A stretch of 34,046 bases of DNA from an uncultured Nocardioidaceae bacterium (GCA_902805865.1 CADCUK010000080.1:1-34046), one strand, 5' to 3'. Shown: positions 1 to 8,833, numbered from the stretch's first letter. Numbers and translations: made by a program. The notes: generated by a model from the letters alone, not told the origin.

Positions 1-227
1 TCCTCGACGAAGGACCCACCGAGAGGAACGACGGCCTGGCCTGGTGGGCGGTCGACACCGACGGCTCGATCCTCGTGGCGGTGGCGCAGCCCGAGAAGCC
101 CGGTGGCCGGGTCTTCATGGGCGACAACCTGGTCTACGACTGTGAGGTCCCCTCGGGCAGCTGCGAGGAGCTCGGGCCGCTGGAGACGACGTCGGGCGAC
201 CCGATGTTCATCGGCGTCGACATGTGA
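1..227 (+). CDS. Unknown protein, C-terminal part only
   Basis: The reading frame is open from the left edge (first full codon at 3) to TGA at 225-227, giving about 74 residues. The visible part begins LDEGPTERNDGLAWW and ends DPMFIGVDM. It has alternating short hydrophobic stretches (GSILVAVAQ, GRVFMGDNLVYD) and two cysteines (YDCEVPSGSC), which suggests a beta-rich, perhaps secreted, protein. I do not recognise the family. It converges on the deaminase-like gene that ends at 294, with a hairpin between them. In many actinobacteria era follows the deaminase-like gene; era is not here, so the order is rearranged at this point. The gene starts outside the window. Confidence 0.6.
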   Translation, partial: LDEGPTERNDGLAWWAVDTDGSILVAVAQPEKPGGRVFMGDNLVYDCEVPSGSCEELGPLETTSGDPMFIGVDM

Positions 228-240
228 CGCTCCGTCGAGG

Positions 241-288
241 GGTCGTGCAGCTGAGAGTGCGCCCAGGCGCACGCTGACCCGCACGACC
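241..288. terminator. Stem-loop between convergent genes
   Basis: An 8-bp outer stem GGTCGTGC (241-248) / GCACGACC (281-288) encloses a 7-bp inner stem GTGCGCC (257-263) / GGCGCAC (266-272). It sits in the 66-bp gap between two converging genes. There is no T-tract, as is common for actinobacterial terminators. A bidirectional terminator is the simplest reading. Confidence 0.5.
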
Positions 289-293
289 TGGGC

Positions 294-656
294 TCAGCTG
301 GTGAGCGTCTCCTGCACCTGGCCGCGGGCGTCGGCGCGCAGGACCGGCACCCCGGCTCCGGCGAAGTCCCGCACGACCGCGAGGTCACGCTCGTCCACGG
401 TCTCGGCATCGGTGACCACCGCAACGGCCTCCAGCCCGGCAGCGGCGCTGGACGACGCCATCGCGACGGCGAGTGCCACGGCGGACAGCTGCAGCGACGG
501 CAGGTCGACCGCCGCGCCGGCGTAGGTGCGCCCGTCGAGGTCCCGCACGCAGGCTCCCTCGGCCGCCCGGGTGCGGGCGCGCGTCGACCGGGCCAGCGTG
601 AGGAGCTTCCGGTCCTCTGCGTTGTCCGCGTCCGAGCTGATCGGCTGGTCAGGCAT
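294..656 (-). CDS. Cytidine-deaminase-like protein without catalytic residues
   Basis: 120 residues from ATG at 656-654; this start gives an 8-bp overlap with the end of the upstream corC-like gene, so the two are translationally coupled. The stretch LDGRTYAGAAVDLPSL is laid out like the cytidine deaminase motif in which substrate-binding residues precede the catalytic C/H-A-E. Here the following residues are QLSAVALAVAMA, so the zinc ligand and catalytic glutamate are absent, and the later PCxxC zinc motif is also missing. Genes in this position, after corC, are commonly annotated as cytidine deaminase in actinobacteria. From sequence it should not deaminate; a structural or regulatory role is inferred, not shown. 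The reading frame extends upstream of 656, but that would overlap corC further and is unlikely. Confidence 0.75.
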   Translation of the reverse strand: MPDQPISSDADNAEDRKLLTLARSTRARTRAAEGACVRDLDGRTYAGAAVDLPSLQLSAVALAVAMASSSAAAGLEAVAVVTDAETVDERDLAVVRDFAGAGVPVLRADARGQVQETLTS

Positions 657-1971
657 GTGAGTCAGAGTAGGGCTCGGCACCCTCGGCGCTGTCCTCGGAG
701 TCCGACGTCTCGAGCGGCGTGACAAGGACCGTGCCGATGCGGTTGCGCCGGCCGGCAGGCCCCTCCGCCTCGAAGCGGAGGCCGTGCGCCTCGACGACAG
801 AGCCGGCGATCGGCACCCGGCCGAGGTGCTTGCCCATCAACCCGCCGACCGTGTCCACGTCGTCGTCCTCGATCGCGATCCCGCAGACCTCGTCGAGGTC
901 GTCGACGAGGAACCGGGAGCTGACCCGGAACGACCCGTTGGCGAGCCGTTCCACGCCGACCTCGGCCTGGTCGTACTCGTCGGTGATCTCCCCGACGATC
1001 TCCTCCAGGACGTCCTCGATCGTGACCAGGCCGGCGGTGCCGCCGTACTCGTCGACGACGATCGCGACGTGCTTGCGCTCCGCCTGCATCTCCCGCAGCA
1101 GCTCGTCGACCGGCTTGGAGTCGGGGACGTACATGACCGGGCGGACCACCGACTCGATGCGCTCGGTCGACTCCGCCTCGTGCCGGTCGAAGACGCGTCG
1201 GGTGACGTCCTTGAGGTAGGCGACACCGATGACGTCATCGAGGTTCTCGCCGATCACCGGGATCCGGCTGAAGCCGCTGCGCAGGGCGAGCGACATGGCC
1301 TGCCGCAGCGTCTTGTTCCGCTCGATGAAGACCACGTCGGTGCGCGGCACCATGACCTCGCGGGCGATCGTGTCGCCGAGCTCGAACACCGAGTGGATCA
1401 TCGCCCGCTCGCCGGACTCGATGACCTGGCTCGCCTCTGCCAGGTCGACGAGCTCGCGCAGCTCGGCCTCGGACGAGAACGGTCCCTCGCTGAACCCGCG
1501 GCCGGGGGTGAGGATGTTGCCGAGCACGATCAGCAGCTGCGGCAGCGGTCCGAGGATCCGGGTCATGAAGACGACGAAGCCGGCGCTCATCAGGGCCACC
1601 CGCTGAGCGTGGAGCCGCCCCACCGTCCGCGGCCCGACCCCGATGACGACGAACTCGACGACGAGCATCACGGCCACGGTGACGAGCACGGCGACCCGCA
1701 CGTCCGCGAACGCCCCGAGCAGGACCTCGGCCACCAGGACGATCGCGGTGATCTCGCAGAGCATCCGCAGGAACAGCGCGGTGTTGAGGAACCGTGGCGG
1801 GTCGTCGGCGATCGTCAGCAGCCGGCGCGCGCCGCCCCGGCCCTCGGCGAGCAGCTCCTCGGCACGGACCCTCGAGAGCGACGCCAGGGCGGCGTCGACG
1901 CTGGAGAAGATCCCCGCCGCCGCCACGAGCAGCGCGGCGGCCACGAGGAGCCAGGTATCGCCAGGTGTCAT
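649..1971 (-). CDS. CorC/HlyC-type membrane protein with DUF21 and paired CBS domains
   Basis: 440 residues. An N-terminal DUF21/CNNM region carries hydrophobic segments at about residues 5-25, 70-87, 92-112 and 128-152. Two CBS domains follow (about 205-262 and 275-330, with the typical VVDEYGGTAGLVTIEDVLEEIVGEI beginning near 306), then a C-terminal CorC_HlyC transporter-associated domain (about 345-425). The family is linked to Mg2+/Co2+ homeostasis; 'hemolysin' in older annotations is a misnomer for most members. The start at 1971 overlaps the ybeY stop by 4 bp, and its stop overlaps the start of the deaminase-like gene, so phoH-ybeY-corC-deaminase-like form one coupled unit. The final 30 residues are acidic (DSEDSAEGAE). 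Confidence 0.93.
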   Translation of the reverse strand: MTPGDTWLLVAAALLVAAAGIFSSVDAALASLSRVRAEELLAEGRGGARRLLTIADDPPRFLNTALFLRMLCEITAIVLVAEVLLGAFADVRVAVLVTVAVMLVVEFVVIGVGPRTVGRLHAQRVALMSAGFVVFMTRILGPLPQLLIVLGNILTPGRGFSEGPFSSEAELRELVDLAEASQVIESGERAMIHSVFELGDTIAREVMVPRTDVVFIERNKTLRQAMSLALRSGFSRIPVIGENLDDVIGVAYLKDVTRRVFDRHEAESTERIESVVRPVMYVPDSKPVDELLREMQAERKHVAIVVDEYGGTAGLVTIEDVLEEIVGEITDEYDQAEVGVERLANGSFRVSSRFLVDDLDEVCGIAIEDDDVDTVGGLMGKHLGRVPIAGSVVEAHGLRFEAEGPAGRRNRIGTVLVTPLETSDSEDSAEGAEPYSDSHA

Positions 1972-2456
1972 TCGACGTCAGCCCCGCCGCGGGCGGCCTG
2001 CCACTCGGCCAGCAGCCGGCTCTGGAGTCCGAACATCTCCGCCTTCTCCTCGGGCTCGGCGTGGTCGTAGCCCAGCAGGTGCAGTATGCCGTGCACCGTC
2101 AGCAGGTCGAGCTCGTCCTCCGCGGTGTAGCCGGCCTGTCCCTTGGCCCTCGCCTCGTCGGCCTGCCGCCGGGCGACCGACGGGCACACCATGAGGTCGC
2201 CGAGGATCCCCTCCTCGGGCTCCTCGTTGACCAGCCCCGGCCGGAGCTCGTCCATCGGGAACGCGAGGACGTCGGTGGGACCGGTCTTGTCCATCCACTG
2301 CTCGTTGAGCTCGGCGATCGTCTGCTCGTCGACGAGCTTGATGCACAGCTCGGCCTGCGGGTGCACCCGCAACCGGTCGAGGACGAACCTGCTGACCTGC
2401 GCCAGCCGTTTGGCGTCGGTGTCCGATCCCGACTCCTCGAGCACCTCGATGCTCAT
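1968..2456 (-). CDS. ybeY: Endoribonuclease YbeY (rRNA maturation)
   Basis: 162 residues, the usual size. The UPF0054 zinc motif HGILHLLGYDH is present with ligands H122, H126 and H132, and the conserved TDVLAFPMDE occurs at 61-70. YbeY is a metal-dependent single-strand RNase involved in 16S rRNA 3'-end processing and ribosome quality control. It follows phoH by 25 bp and overlaps the next gene by 4 bp (ATGA), the standard phoH-ybeY-corC arrangement. Start ATG at 2456. Confidence 0.96.
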   Translation of the reverse strand: MSIEVLEESGSDTDAKRLAQVSRFVLDRLRVHPQAELCIKLVDEQTIAELNEQWMDKTGPTDVLAFPMDELRPGLVNEEPEEGILGDLMVCPSVARRQADEARAKGQAGYTAEDELDLLTVHGILHLLGYDHAEPEEKAEMFGLQSRLLAEWQAARGGADVE

Positions 2457-2481
2457 GCCGTGCCGCTCCTGCCGGGGTCGC

Positions 2482-3519
<1,038 letters not shown>

Positions 3520-3584
3520 GTAGGGCCCGGCGGGCCGACCTCCTGCGTCAGTGCGGGTGTGGAGCGGGTGAGCTGCGGGTGATC

Positions 3585-3600
3585 TGCCCTGTTCAGGGCA
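3585..3600. promoter_or_regulatory. 16-bp palindrome upstream of phoH
   Basis: TGCCCTG-TT-CAGGGCA, a perfect 7-bp inverted repeat, lies 66 bp upstream of the phoH start and just downstream of a possible minus-strand -10 (TACCAT, 3612-3607). It could be an operator or a short 5'-UTR hairpin. It could also help terminate transcripts from the upstream HIT gene. No known regulator is recognised. Confidence 0.3.
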
Positions 3601-3655
3601 TTCCCCATGGTACGGGAGTGTCCTGACGAGCGCGCCTGCCTTTCCCGCGGGGCTC

Positions 3656-4000
3656 TCAGCCCGGCGGCCACTCCAGGGACCGGCCACCCAGCACGTGCCC
3701 GTGCACGTGGAAGACGGTCTGGCCCGCCTGCTGGCCGGTGTTGAACACGAGCCGGTAGCCCTCCCCGAGCCCCTCCTGCTCGGCCACGGCTCCTGCCGCG
3801 GCTGCCAGGTCGGCGACGACCGACGGCTCGTGGGCGGCGAGGTCGGCGATCGTCGGCTGGTGCGCCTTGGGGATCACCAGCACGTGCGTCGGGGCCTGCG
3901 GGTTGATGTCACGGAAGGCCAGCGTCGTGCTCGTCTCGTGCACGACGTCGGGCTCGATCTCGCGGGAGACGAACTTGCAGAACAGGCAGTCCTCGCTCAT
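3656..4000 (-). CDS. HIT-family nucleotide hydrolase
   Basis: 114 residues. The histidine triad HVHGHV is at 98-103, in the context GQTVFHVHGHVLGG, typical of the HINT-like branch; C5 and C8 (CLFC) are the usual N-terminal zinc-type cysteines. HIT enzymes hydrolyse nucleoside phosphoramidates or related nucleotides. The start ATG at 4000-3998 is supported by a TAGGGT box exactly 7 bp upstream and no Shine-Dalgarno, i.e. a leaderless start. A longer open frame upstream of 4000 is a shadow of the divergent sigma-factor gene. It lies upstream of phoH on the same strand. Confidence 0.94.
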   Translation of the reverse strand: MSEDCLFCKFVSREIEPDVVHETSTTLAFRDINPQAPTHVLVIPKAHQPTIADLAAHEPSVVADLAAAAGAVAEQEGLGEGYRLVFNTGQQAGQTVFHVHGHVLGGRSLEWPPG

Positions 4001-4007
4001 GACCCGC

Positions 4008-4013
4008 ACCCTA
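4008..4013 (-). promoter_or_regulatory. -10 box of the HIT gene (leaderless)
   Basis: TAGGGT on the minus strand, 7 bp before the ATG at 4000. No ribosome binding site lies between. The sequence shows no convincing -35. Confidence 0.5.
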
Positions 4014-4071
4014 GCCCGAACCGGACGGTCGGCTCGGCGTGTAAACCCGCGGCCGGAGGTGCGCGTGGAAC

Positions 4072-4077
4072 TAGCGT
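4072..4077 (+). promoter_or_regulatory. -10 box of the ECF sigma gene (leaderless)
   Basis: TAGCGT followed by 7 bp and then GTG (4085) ATG (4088). The spacing favours the GTG at 4085 as transcript and protein start. It is back to back with the HIT promoter. Confidence 0.45.
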
Positions 4078-4084
4078 GACACCA

Positions 4085-4642
4085 GTGATGACCAGCGACG
4101 GCCGGCCGGCCCAGCCTGAGCTGGCCGCGCGTGAGGAGCACGCCGGCTGGGACGCCGACACCGCCGTCGAGCAGCTGTACGCCGCGCACTACCGCCGGCT
4201 GGTGCGGCTCTCGGTCCTGCTCGTGCGTGACGAGGCGACCGCCGAGGAGGTCGTCCAGGACTCCTTCGTCGCGATGCACGGCCGCTGGCACACCCTCGAG
4301 GAGCCGCACAAGGCGCTCGCCTACCTGCGGCAGACCGTCGTCAACCGTTCGCGGTCGGTGCTGCGGCACCGCAGCGTCCGGGCCCGCCACCCCGAGGAGC
4401 CGCCGGGCGACGCCCCGGCCGCGGACGCTCCGACGCTGGCGCAGGAGCGCCGGCGCACCGTGCTCGACGCCCTGCAGCAGCTCTCCGAGCGCCAGCGCGA
4501 GGTCCTGGCGCTGCGCTACTACCTCGACCTCGACGAGGCGGCGATCGCCGAGCACCTCGGCATCAGCCGCGGCGCGGTGAAGAGCCACGCCTCCCGCGGG
4601 GCAGCCGCCCTGCGAGCCCTGCTGGAGGAGAACCGTGACTGA
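4085..4642 (+). CDS. ECF RNA polymerase sigma factor (SigE family)
   Basis: 185 residues from GTG 4085 (184 if ATG 4088 is used; the -10 spacing favours GTG). Region 2 is seen in AAHYRRLVRLSVLLVRDEATAEEVVQDSFVAM, and region 4 in LSERQREVLALRYYLDLDEAAIAEHLGISRGAVKSH, a helix-turn-helix. The size and sequence fit the actinobacterial SigE-family ECF group. The gene overlaps the next one by 8 bp (GTGACTGA), so the membrane protein downstream is the likely anti-sigma or signal partner. The open frame upstream of 4085 is a shadow of the HIT gene. No ECF-type GGAAC/CGTT autoregulatory promoter with proper spacing is visible. Confidence 0.92.
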   Translation: MMTSDGRPAQPELAAREEHAGWDADTAVEQLYAAHYRRLVRLSVLLVRDEATAEEVVQDSFVAMHGRWHTLEEPHKALAYLRQTVVNRSRSVLRHRSVRARHPEEPPGDAPAADAPTLAQERRRTVLDALQQLSERQREVLALRYYLDLDEAAIAEHLGISRGAVKSHASRGAAALRALLEENRD

Positions 4643-5750
4643 CGCTCCCGGCCCGCGCGACGACGACCTGCGCCCTCTTCTGGAGGACGCCGTCTCCGAC
4701 GTCGACCCGCCCCCCGCCCTGCACCACATCCAGTCCCGAACCCGCTCGAAGGTGGTCCCGATGAACAGCAAGCGTCCCTGGATCTTCGCCGCGCTCGGCG
4801 CCGTCGCGGCGACGGCGGCCACGCTGGTCGCGGTCACCGTGATCACCGACGACGACCCGGTGACCACCTCGGGACCGGCCGGCTCGCCCAGCGCATCGGC
4901 CAGCGCCTCGCCGAGCGGGTCGGCGACCACGGAGGAGACCGAGGAGGCGGAGCCGACCCCGGCGCCGACCGATCCCAGCGACGAGCCGCCCACGGAGCCG
5001 CCGTCGGGCGAGACCCTGGCCGCACCGGTCTACTACGTCGGCGAGACCCCGGCAGGCACCCGGCTGTTCCGCGAGTTCCACCGGGTCGAGGACGGCTCGG
5101 TGACCGCTCGGGACGTCAGCAACGCCCTCACCGAGGCCGTCGCGGGGACCCCGCTCGACCCCGACTACCGCAGCGACTGGCCGGAGGGCACCTCTGTCCC
5201 AGGTGTCAGCATCACCGGCCAGGCCGCGGGAGACCCCGTGTGGATCGACCTCTCCAACGACGCCGGCCTGCGGGACCGCCCCGCCGACATGTCGTCAGAG
5301 GAAGCCGAGATGGCGGTCCAGCAGCTGGTCCACACCGCGCAGGCCGTGCTCCAGCAGCGGCAGCCGGTTCAGTTCATGATCGACGGCGAGATGACCGACA
5401 GCGTGCTCGGTGTCCCGGTGAGCGAGCCGGTCACTGCCGGCGCACCGATGGACGTCCAGGCCACCGTGTGGGTGATCAACCCGCAGGAGGGTGACACCGT
5501 CGACCGGACGTTCGTCGTCGACGGTCGGGGCATCTTCTTCGAGGCGAACGTCTCCTGGCAGCTCCTGCAGGACGGCGCAGTCGTCGACGAGGGGTTCACG
5601 ACCGCCCAGGACGGCATGAGCCTGTCGCCGTACTCGTTCGAGGTGACCGCGGAGCCCGGCGACTACACGCTGCGGGTGTACGACGCGGACATGTCCGGCG
5701 GCGAGGGCAACGGCGAGGCGGAGGACACCAAGCAGATCACCGTGAAGTGA
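4635..5750 (+). CDS. Membrane-anchored GerMN-Gmad2 protein, probable sigma-factor partner
   Basis: 371 residues from GTG 4635, translationally coupled to the sigma gene. Residues 1-48 form a short cytoplasmic part (LRPLLEDAVSDVDPPPALHHIQSRTR); about 49-71 is one membrane helix (PWIFAALGAVAATAATLVAV). A Ser/Pro/Glu-rich linker follows (80-128). A GerMN-like domain runs from about 132 to 265 and a C-terminal Gmad2 immunoglobulin-like domain from about 275 to 371 (VSWQLLQDGAVVDEG, FEVTAEPGDYTLRVYDADM). GerMN and Gmad2 are known from spore-germination and cell-envelope proteins. The layout (cytosolic tail, helix, extracellular sensor) suggests an anti-sigma or co-sensor role; that is inference from position. 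It has no recognisable zinc-binding anti-sigma motif. Confidence 0.85.
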   Translation: MTDAPGPRDDDLRPLLEDAVSDVDPPPALHHIQSRTRSKVVPMNSKRPWIFAALGAVAATAATLVAVTVITDDDPVTTSGPAGSPSASASASPSGSATTEETEEAEPTPAPTDPSDEPPTEPPSGETLAAPVYYVGETPAGTRLFREFHRVEDGSVTARDVSNALTEAVAGTPLDPDYRSDWPEGTSVPGVSITGQAAGDPVWIDLSNDAGLRDRPADMSSEEAEMAVQQLVHTAQAVLQQRQPVQFMIDGEMTDSVLGVPVSEPVTAGAPMDVQATVWVINPQEGDTVDRTFVVDGRGIFFEANVSWQLLQDGAVVDEGFTTAQDGMSLSPYSFEVTAEPGDYTLRVYDADMSGGEGNGEAEDTKQITVK

Positions 5751-5759
5751 CCGGCTGGG

Positions 5760-5810
5760 TATTGCCCGCCGAGCTGTCCAGGGGTGGCTCGGACAGCTCG
5801 GTGGGCAATA
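5760..5810. terminator. Long near-perfect hairpin between convergent genes
   Basis: A 20-bp left arm (5760-5779, starting TATTGCCCGCC) and a 20-bp right arm (5791-5810, ending GTGGGCAATA) differ at one position, which still allows a G-U pair in RNA. The loop is 11 nt. It starts 9 bp after the GerMN gene stop and 31 bp before the rsmE stop. No T-tract. It can act as a bidirectional terminator, though its length is unusual and it may be a copy of a dispersed repeat. Confidence 0.65.
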
Positions 5811-5840
5811 GTGGTGCGCGTCGACGGACGGCGCAGCCCG

Positions 5841-6605
5841 TCAGCGCCAGCGCGGGGTCCGTGACAGCAACGCGGCGGCGGCGGCCACCCCGGCCGTCGA
5901 CGACCGGAGGACCGACGAGCCGAGCCGGAGCGGCTCGGCGCCGACCGCGGAGAACGCGCTCAGCTCCTCCTCGGTGATGCCGCCCTCGGGACCGACCACG
6001 ATGACGATCTCGCCACGTCCCGGCACCGGGACGTCGGCCAGCGGGCCGGACGCGGCCTCGTGGAGCACCACCCGGACCGAGGCCTTGGCCAGCAGCGCGA
6101 CGACGTCGTCGGTGGACGCCAGGTCGGACACCGTCGGGAACCAGGAGCGGCGGGCCTGCTTCGCGGCCTCCCTCGCCGCGGAGCGCCACTTGGCCAGCGC
6201 CTTGTCGGCACGCTCGCCCTTCCAGCGGGCGATGGACCGGGCCGCTGCCCAGGGCACGATGACGTCGGCACCCACCTCGGTGAGCATCTCCACGGCGAGC
6301 TCACCGCGGTCTCCCTTGGGGATCGCCTGCACGACGACGACCCGCGGCATCTCGGCCGGGGTCCGCACGACCTCGCGGACCTCCGCGGTCAGCGACCCCC
6401 TACCGGTCGAGCCGCCGGTCGAGCCGCCGGTCGAGGCGACCCGGCACCGGGCGACCGTGCCGGCGCCGTCGGTCAGGGAGATCTCCTCACCCACGGCGAT
6501 CCGCCGCACGACAGCGGCGTGGTGCCCCTCCTCGCCGTCGAGGGTGAGCACCTCCCCCACGGACGCCTCGGCCACCGAGGGCAGCACGAACATCGCCAAC
6601 GTCAT
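5841..6605 (-). CDS. rsmE: 16S rRNA m3U1498 methyltransferase RsmE
   Basis: 254 residues. SPOUT-fold signatures are present: VVQAIPKGDRGELAVEMLTEVG near 91-112, VVGPEGGITEEEL at 203-215, and the knot segment LRLGSSVLRSSTA at 226-238, where most relatives read LRLGxRVLRTETA. RsmE methylates U1498 of 16S rRNA. The start ATG at 6605 lies 7 bp after the dnaJ stop; an ATG at 6593 is a slightly shorter alternative. Residues 58-69 (STGGSTGGSTGR) are encoded by a 12-bp tandem repeat. Last gene of the hrcA-dnaJ-rsmE run. Confidence 0.95.
   Translation of the reverse strand: MTLAMFVLPSVAEASVGEVLTLDGEEGHHAAVVRRIAVGEEISLTDGAGTVARCRVASTGGSTGGSTGRGSLTAEVREVVRTPAEMPRVVVVQAIPKGDRGELAVEMLTEVGADVIVPWAAARSIARWKGERADKALAKWRSAAREAAKQARRSWFPTVSDLASTDDVVALLAKASVRVVLHEAASGPLADVPVPGRGEIVIVVGPEGGITEEELSAFSAVGAEPLRLGSSVLRSSTAGVAAAAALLSRTPRWR
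6403..6435. repeat. 12-bp tandem repeat inside rsmE
   Basis: CCGGTCGAGCCG repeated about 2.75 times, encoding STGG units in a loop of RsmE. In-frame length variation between strains would be expected. Confidence 0.8.
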
Positions 6606-6612
6606 GCCGGCG

Positions 6613-7806
6613 TCACCGTGGGCCGAAGGCGTCGCGCAGCCGGTCGAACATCGACTTCTGGTGCGGGGCGACGTGACCGTCCGGGGACTCCTCACCTCGC
6701 AGCACGGCGAGCTCGCGGAGCAGCTGCTCCTGCCGGTCGTCGAGCCTGGTCGGCGTCTCGACGATGACGCGCACCAGCAGGTCGCCGCGGGAACCTCCGC
6801 GGAGCGCCGGCACGCCCTGGCCCTGCAGCACGATCTCGGCGCCGGACTGGGTGCCGGCCCGGACCTCGAGCGGCACCTCGGTCGGCGGCGGCTCGGAGAA
6901 GCCGGCCTCTGTCGCGGCCTCGGGTGACAGGTCGGACTCGAGCGTCGGCAGCGTCACCGACACCCCGAGCGCCGCAGCCGTCATCGGCAGCGTCACCGTG
7001 CAGTGCAGGTTGCGCCCCTTGCGGATGAACACCGGGTGCTCGGAGACCCGCAGCTCGACGTACAGGTCACCGGCCGGGCCACCACCGGGGCCGACCTCGC
7101 CCTGCTCGGCGAGCTGCACCCGGGTGCCGTCGTCGACACCGGCCGGGATCTTCACCGTGAGGGTGCGTCGGGAGCGGACCCGTCCGTCGCCGGAGCACTC
7201 GCGGCAGGGGTCGGGGATGAGCTGGCCGAAGCCGCGGCACGCCGCGCACGGACGCATCGTGCGGATCTCGCCGAGGAACGACCGCTGGACGTGGAACGTC
7301 TCGCCGCGCCCCTGGCACGTCTGGCACGGCACCGGGTGGGTGCCGGGAGCGGTGCCGTCGCCGTGGCAGTTCGTGCAGAGGACGGCGGTGTCGACCTTGA
7401 GCTCGCGCGTGGTGCCGAACGCCGCCTCGGCAAGGGCGATCTCGAGGTGGATCAACGCGTCCTGCCCACGGCGCACCCGTGGCCGCGGTCCACGTCCGCC
7501 ACCGCCCTGGGCGGCTCCGCCGCCTGCACCGCCGAAGAACGCGTCCATGATGTCGGTGAAGGAGAACCCAGCGCCGGCGCCCATCCCGCCCGAGAAGGCG
7601 TCGCCGCCCATGTCGAAGTGCCGGAGCTTCTCCGGGTCGGACAGGATCTCGTAGGCGCGCGTGACGTCCTTGAACAGCTCCTGGGTGGCGGGGTCCGGGT
7701 TGACGTCCGGGTGCAGCTGGCGAGCGAGCTTGCGGTAGGCCTTCTTGATCGCGTCGGCGTCCGCGTCCCGCGCGACGCCGAGGATCTCGTAGGGGTCGTG
7801 ACTCAA
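6613..7806 (-). CDS. dnaJ: Chaperone DnaJ (Hsp40)
   Basis: 397 residues. The J domain is at the N-terminus (MSHDPYEILGVARDADADAI) with HPD at 32-34. A Gly-rich region follows (FSGGMGAGAGFSF, GAGGGAAQGGGGRG), then four zinc-finger repeats (CTNCHGDG, CQTCQGRG, CAACRGFG, CRECSGDG) and the C-terminal substrate-binding domains. DnaJ delivers clients to DnaK and stimulates its ATPase. The start is TTG at 7806-7804, preceded by GAAGGA with 7 bp spacing, which decides it; no ATG is available at the family start. It begins 4 bp after the hrcA stop, so both are read from the CIRCE-controlled promoter. This is the second-type actinobacterial DnaJ, separate from a dnaK-grpE locus. Confidence 0.95.
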   Translation of the reverse strand: MSHDPYEILGVARDADADAIKKAYRKLARQLHPDVNPDPATQELFKDVTRAYEILSDPEKLRHFDMGGDAFSGGMGAGAGFSFTDIMDAFFGGAGGGAAQGGGGRGPRPRVRRGQDALIHLEIALAEAAFGTTRELKVDTAVLCTNCHGDGTAPGTHPVPCQTCQGRGETFHVQRSFLGEIRTMRPCAACRGFGQLIPDPCRECSGDGRVRSRRTLTVKIPAGVDDGTRVQLAEQGEVGPGGGPAGDLYVELRVSEHPVFIRKGRNLHCTVTLPMTAAALGVSVTLPTLESDLSPEAATEAGFSEPPPTEVPLEVRAGTQSGAEIVLQGQGVPALRGGSRGDLLVRVIVETPTRLDDRQEQLLRELAVLRGEESPDGHVAPHQKSMFDRLRDAFGPR

Positions 7807-7810
7807 GGGG

Positions 7811-8833
7811 TCATCCTTCGTCGAGGATCTTGGACAGGTACTGCGCCACCGCGCGCACGCTCGCCATCGCGCCGGGGTAGTCCATGCGGGTCGGGCCCAC
7901 CACACCGAGGTTGGCCAGCGACTCCGAGCCCGGACCGTACCCGGTGGCGACGATCGAGGTCGAGGCGAGCCCCTCGTGAGGCACCTCCGACCCGATCCGC
8001 ACGGTCAGGTGTGCCGGTGAACCCGCCTCGCCGAGCAGCTTGAGCAGCAGGACGTGCTCCTCGAGCGCCTCGAGCAGGGGCCGGATCGTGACCTCGAAGC
8101 CGTCACCGAAGCGAGCCAGGTTGGCGGTCCCGCCGACCATGATCCGCTCGTCGGAGCGGTGGTCGGACATCGCCTCGACGAGCGCGGCGACGAGCATCGA
8201 CACGACCGGGCGGTCGTGCTGCTCGAAGGACCGCGGGACGTCGGCGAGCTTCTCGGTCGCGTCGGCGATCCGCTCCCCCATCACCGCGCGGTTCACCGCG
8301 GACCGGTACGTCGCGACGCTCTCGTCGGACACCGCGTCGGGTAGCTCGACCACGCGCTGCTCGACCCGGCCGGTGGAGAGGATCACCACGACGAGCACCC
8401 GCGTGGTGCTCATCGTGACCAGCTCGACGTGGCGCACCGTCGAGCGCGAGAGCGTCGGGTACTGCACGATCGCGACCTGGCGCGTCAGCTGAGCGAGCAG
8501 CCGCACCGACCGCTGGACGACGTCGTCGAGGTCCACCGCGCCTTCGAGCAGCGTGGTGATCGCCCGGCGCTCGGCCGGGCTCAGCGGCTTCACCTGGCTG
8601 AGCCGGTCGACGAAGAGGCGGTAGCCCTTGTCGGTCGGGATGCGGCCGGCGCTCGTGTGCGGCTGGGCGATCAGCCCCTCTTCCTCGAGGGCGGCCATGT
8701 CGTTGCGCACGGTGGCCGGCGAGACCCCCAGCTGGTGCCGCTCGACCAGGGCCTTGGACCCCACGGGCTCCTGGGTCGCGACGTAGTCCTCGACGATGGC
8801 ACGGAGCACGGCCAGCTTCCGATCCTCGATCAC
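7811..8833 (-). CDS. hrcA: Heat-inducible transcription repressor HrcA
   Basis: 340 residues, normal size. The N-terminal winged helix reads [18 protein letters not shown] and [19 protein letters not shown] (about 12-56), followed by the GAF-like HrcA domain. HrcA represses heat-shock genes by binding CIRCE. Start ATG at 8833, with GAAGGAG 8 bp upstream. A CIRCE element lies 42 bp upstream, so it should repress itself together with dnaJ and rsmE. Confidence 0.97.
   Translation of the reverse strand: MIEDRKLAVLRAIVEDYVATQEPVGSKALVERHQLGVSPATVRNDMAALEEEGLIAQPHTSAGRIPTDKGYRLFVDRLSQVKPLSPAERRAITTLLEGAVDLDDVVQRSVRLLAQLTRQVAIVQYPTLSRSTVRHVELVTMSTTRVLVVVILSTGRVEQRVVELPDAVSDESVATYRSAVNRAVMGERIADATEKLADVPRSFEQHDRPVVSMLVAALVEAMSDHRSDERIMVGGTANLARFGDGFEVTIRPLLEALEEHVLLLKLLGEAGSPAHLTVRIGSEVPHEGLASTSIVATGYGPGSESLANLGVVGPTRMDYPGAMASVRAVAQYLSKILDEG

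Noticed and set aside
784-2070. Long plus-strand open frame (428 codons) over the corC-like gene
   Set aside because: Antisense shadow; composition is His/Asp/Arg-rich without family features, while the minus strand encodes a well-defined CBS protein.
4067-4088. GGAAC as an ECF-type -35 for autoregulation of the sigma gene
   Set aside because: No CGTT-like -10 at 16-17 bp before the start; the TAGCGT leaderless box fits better.
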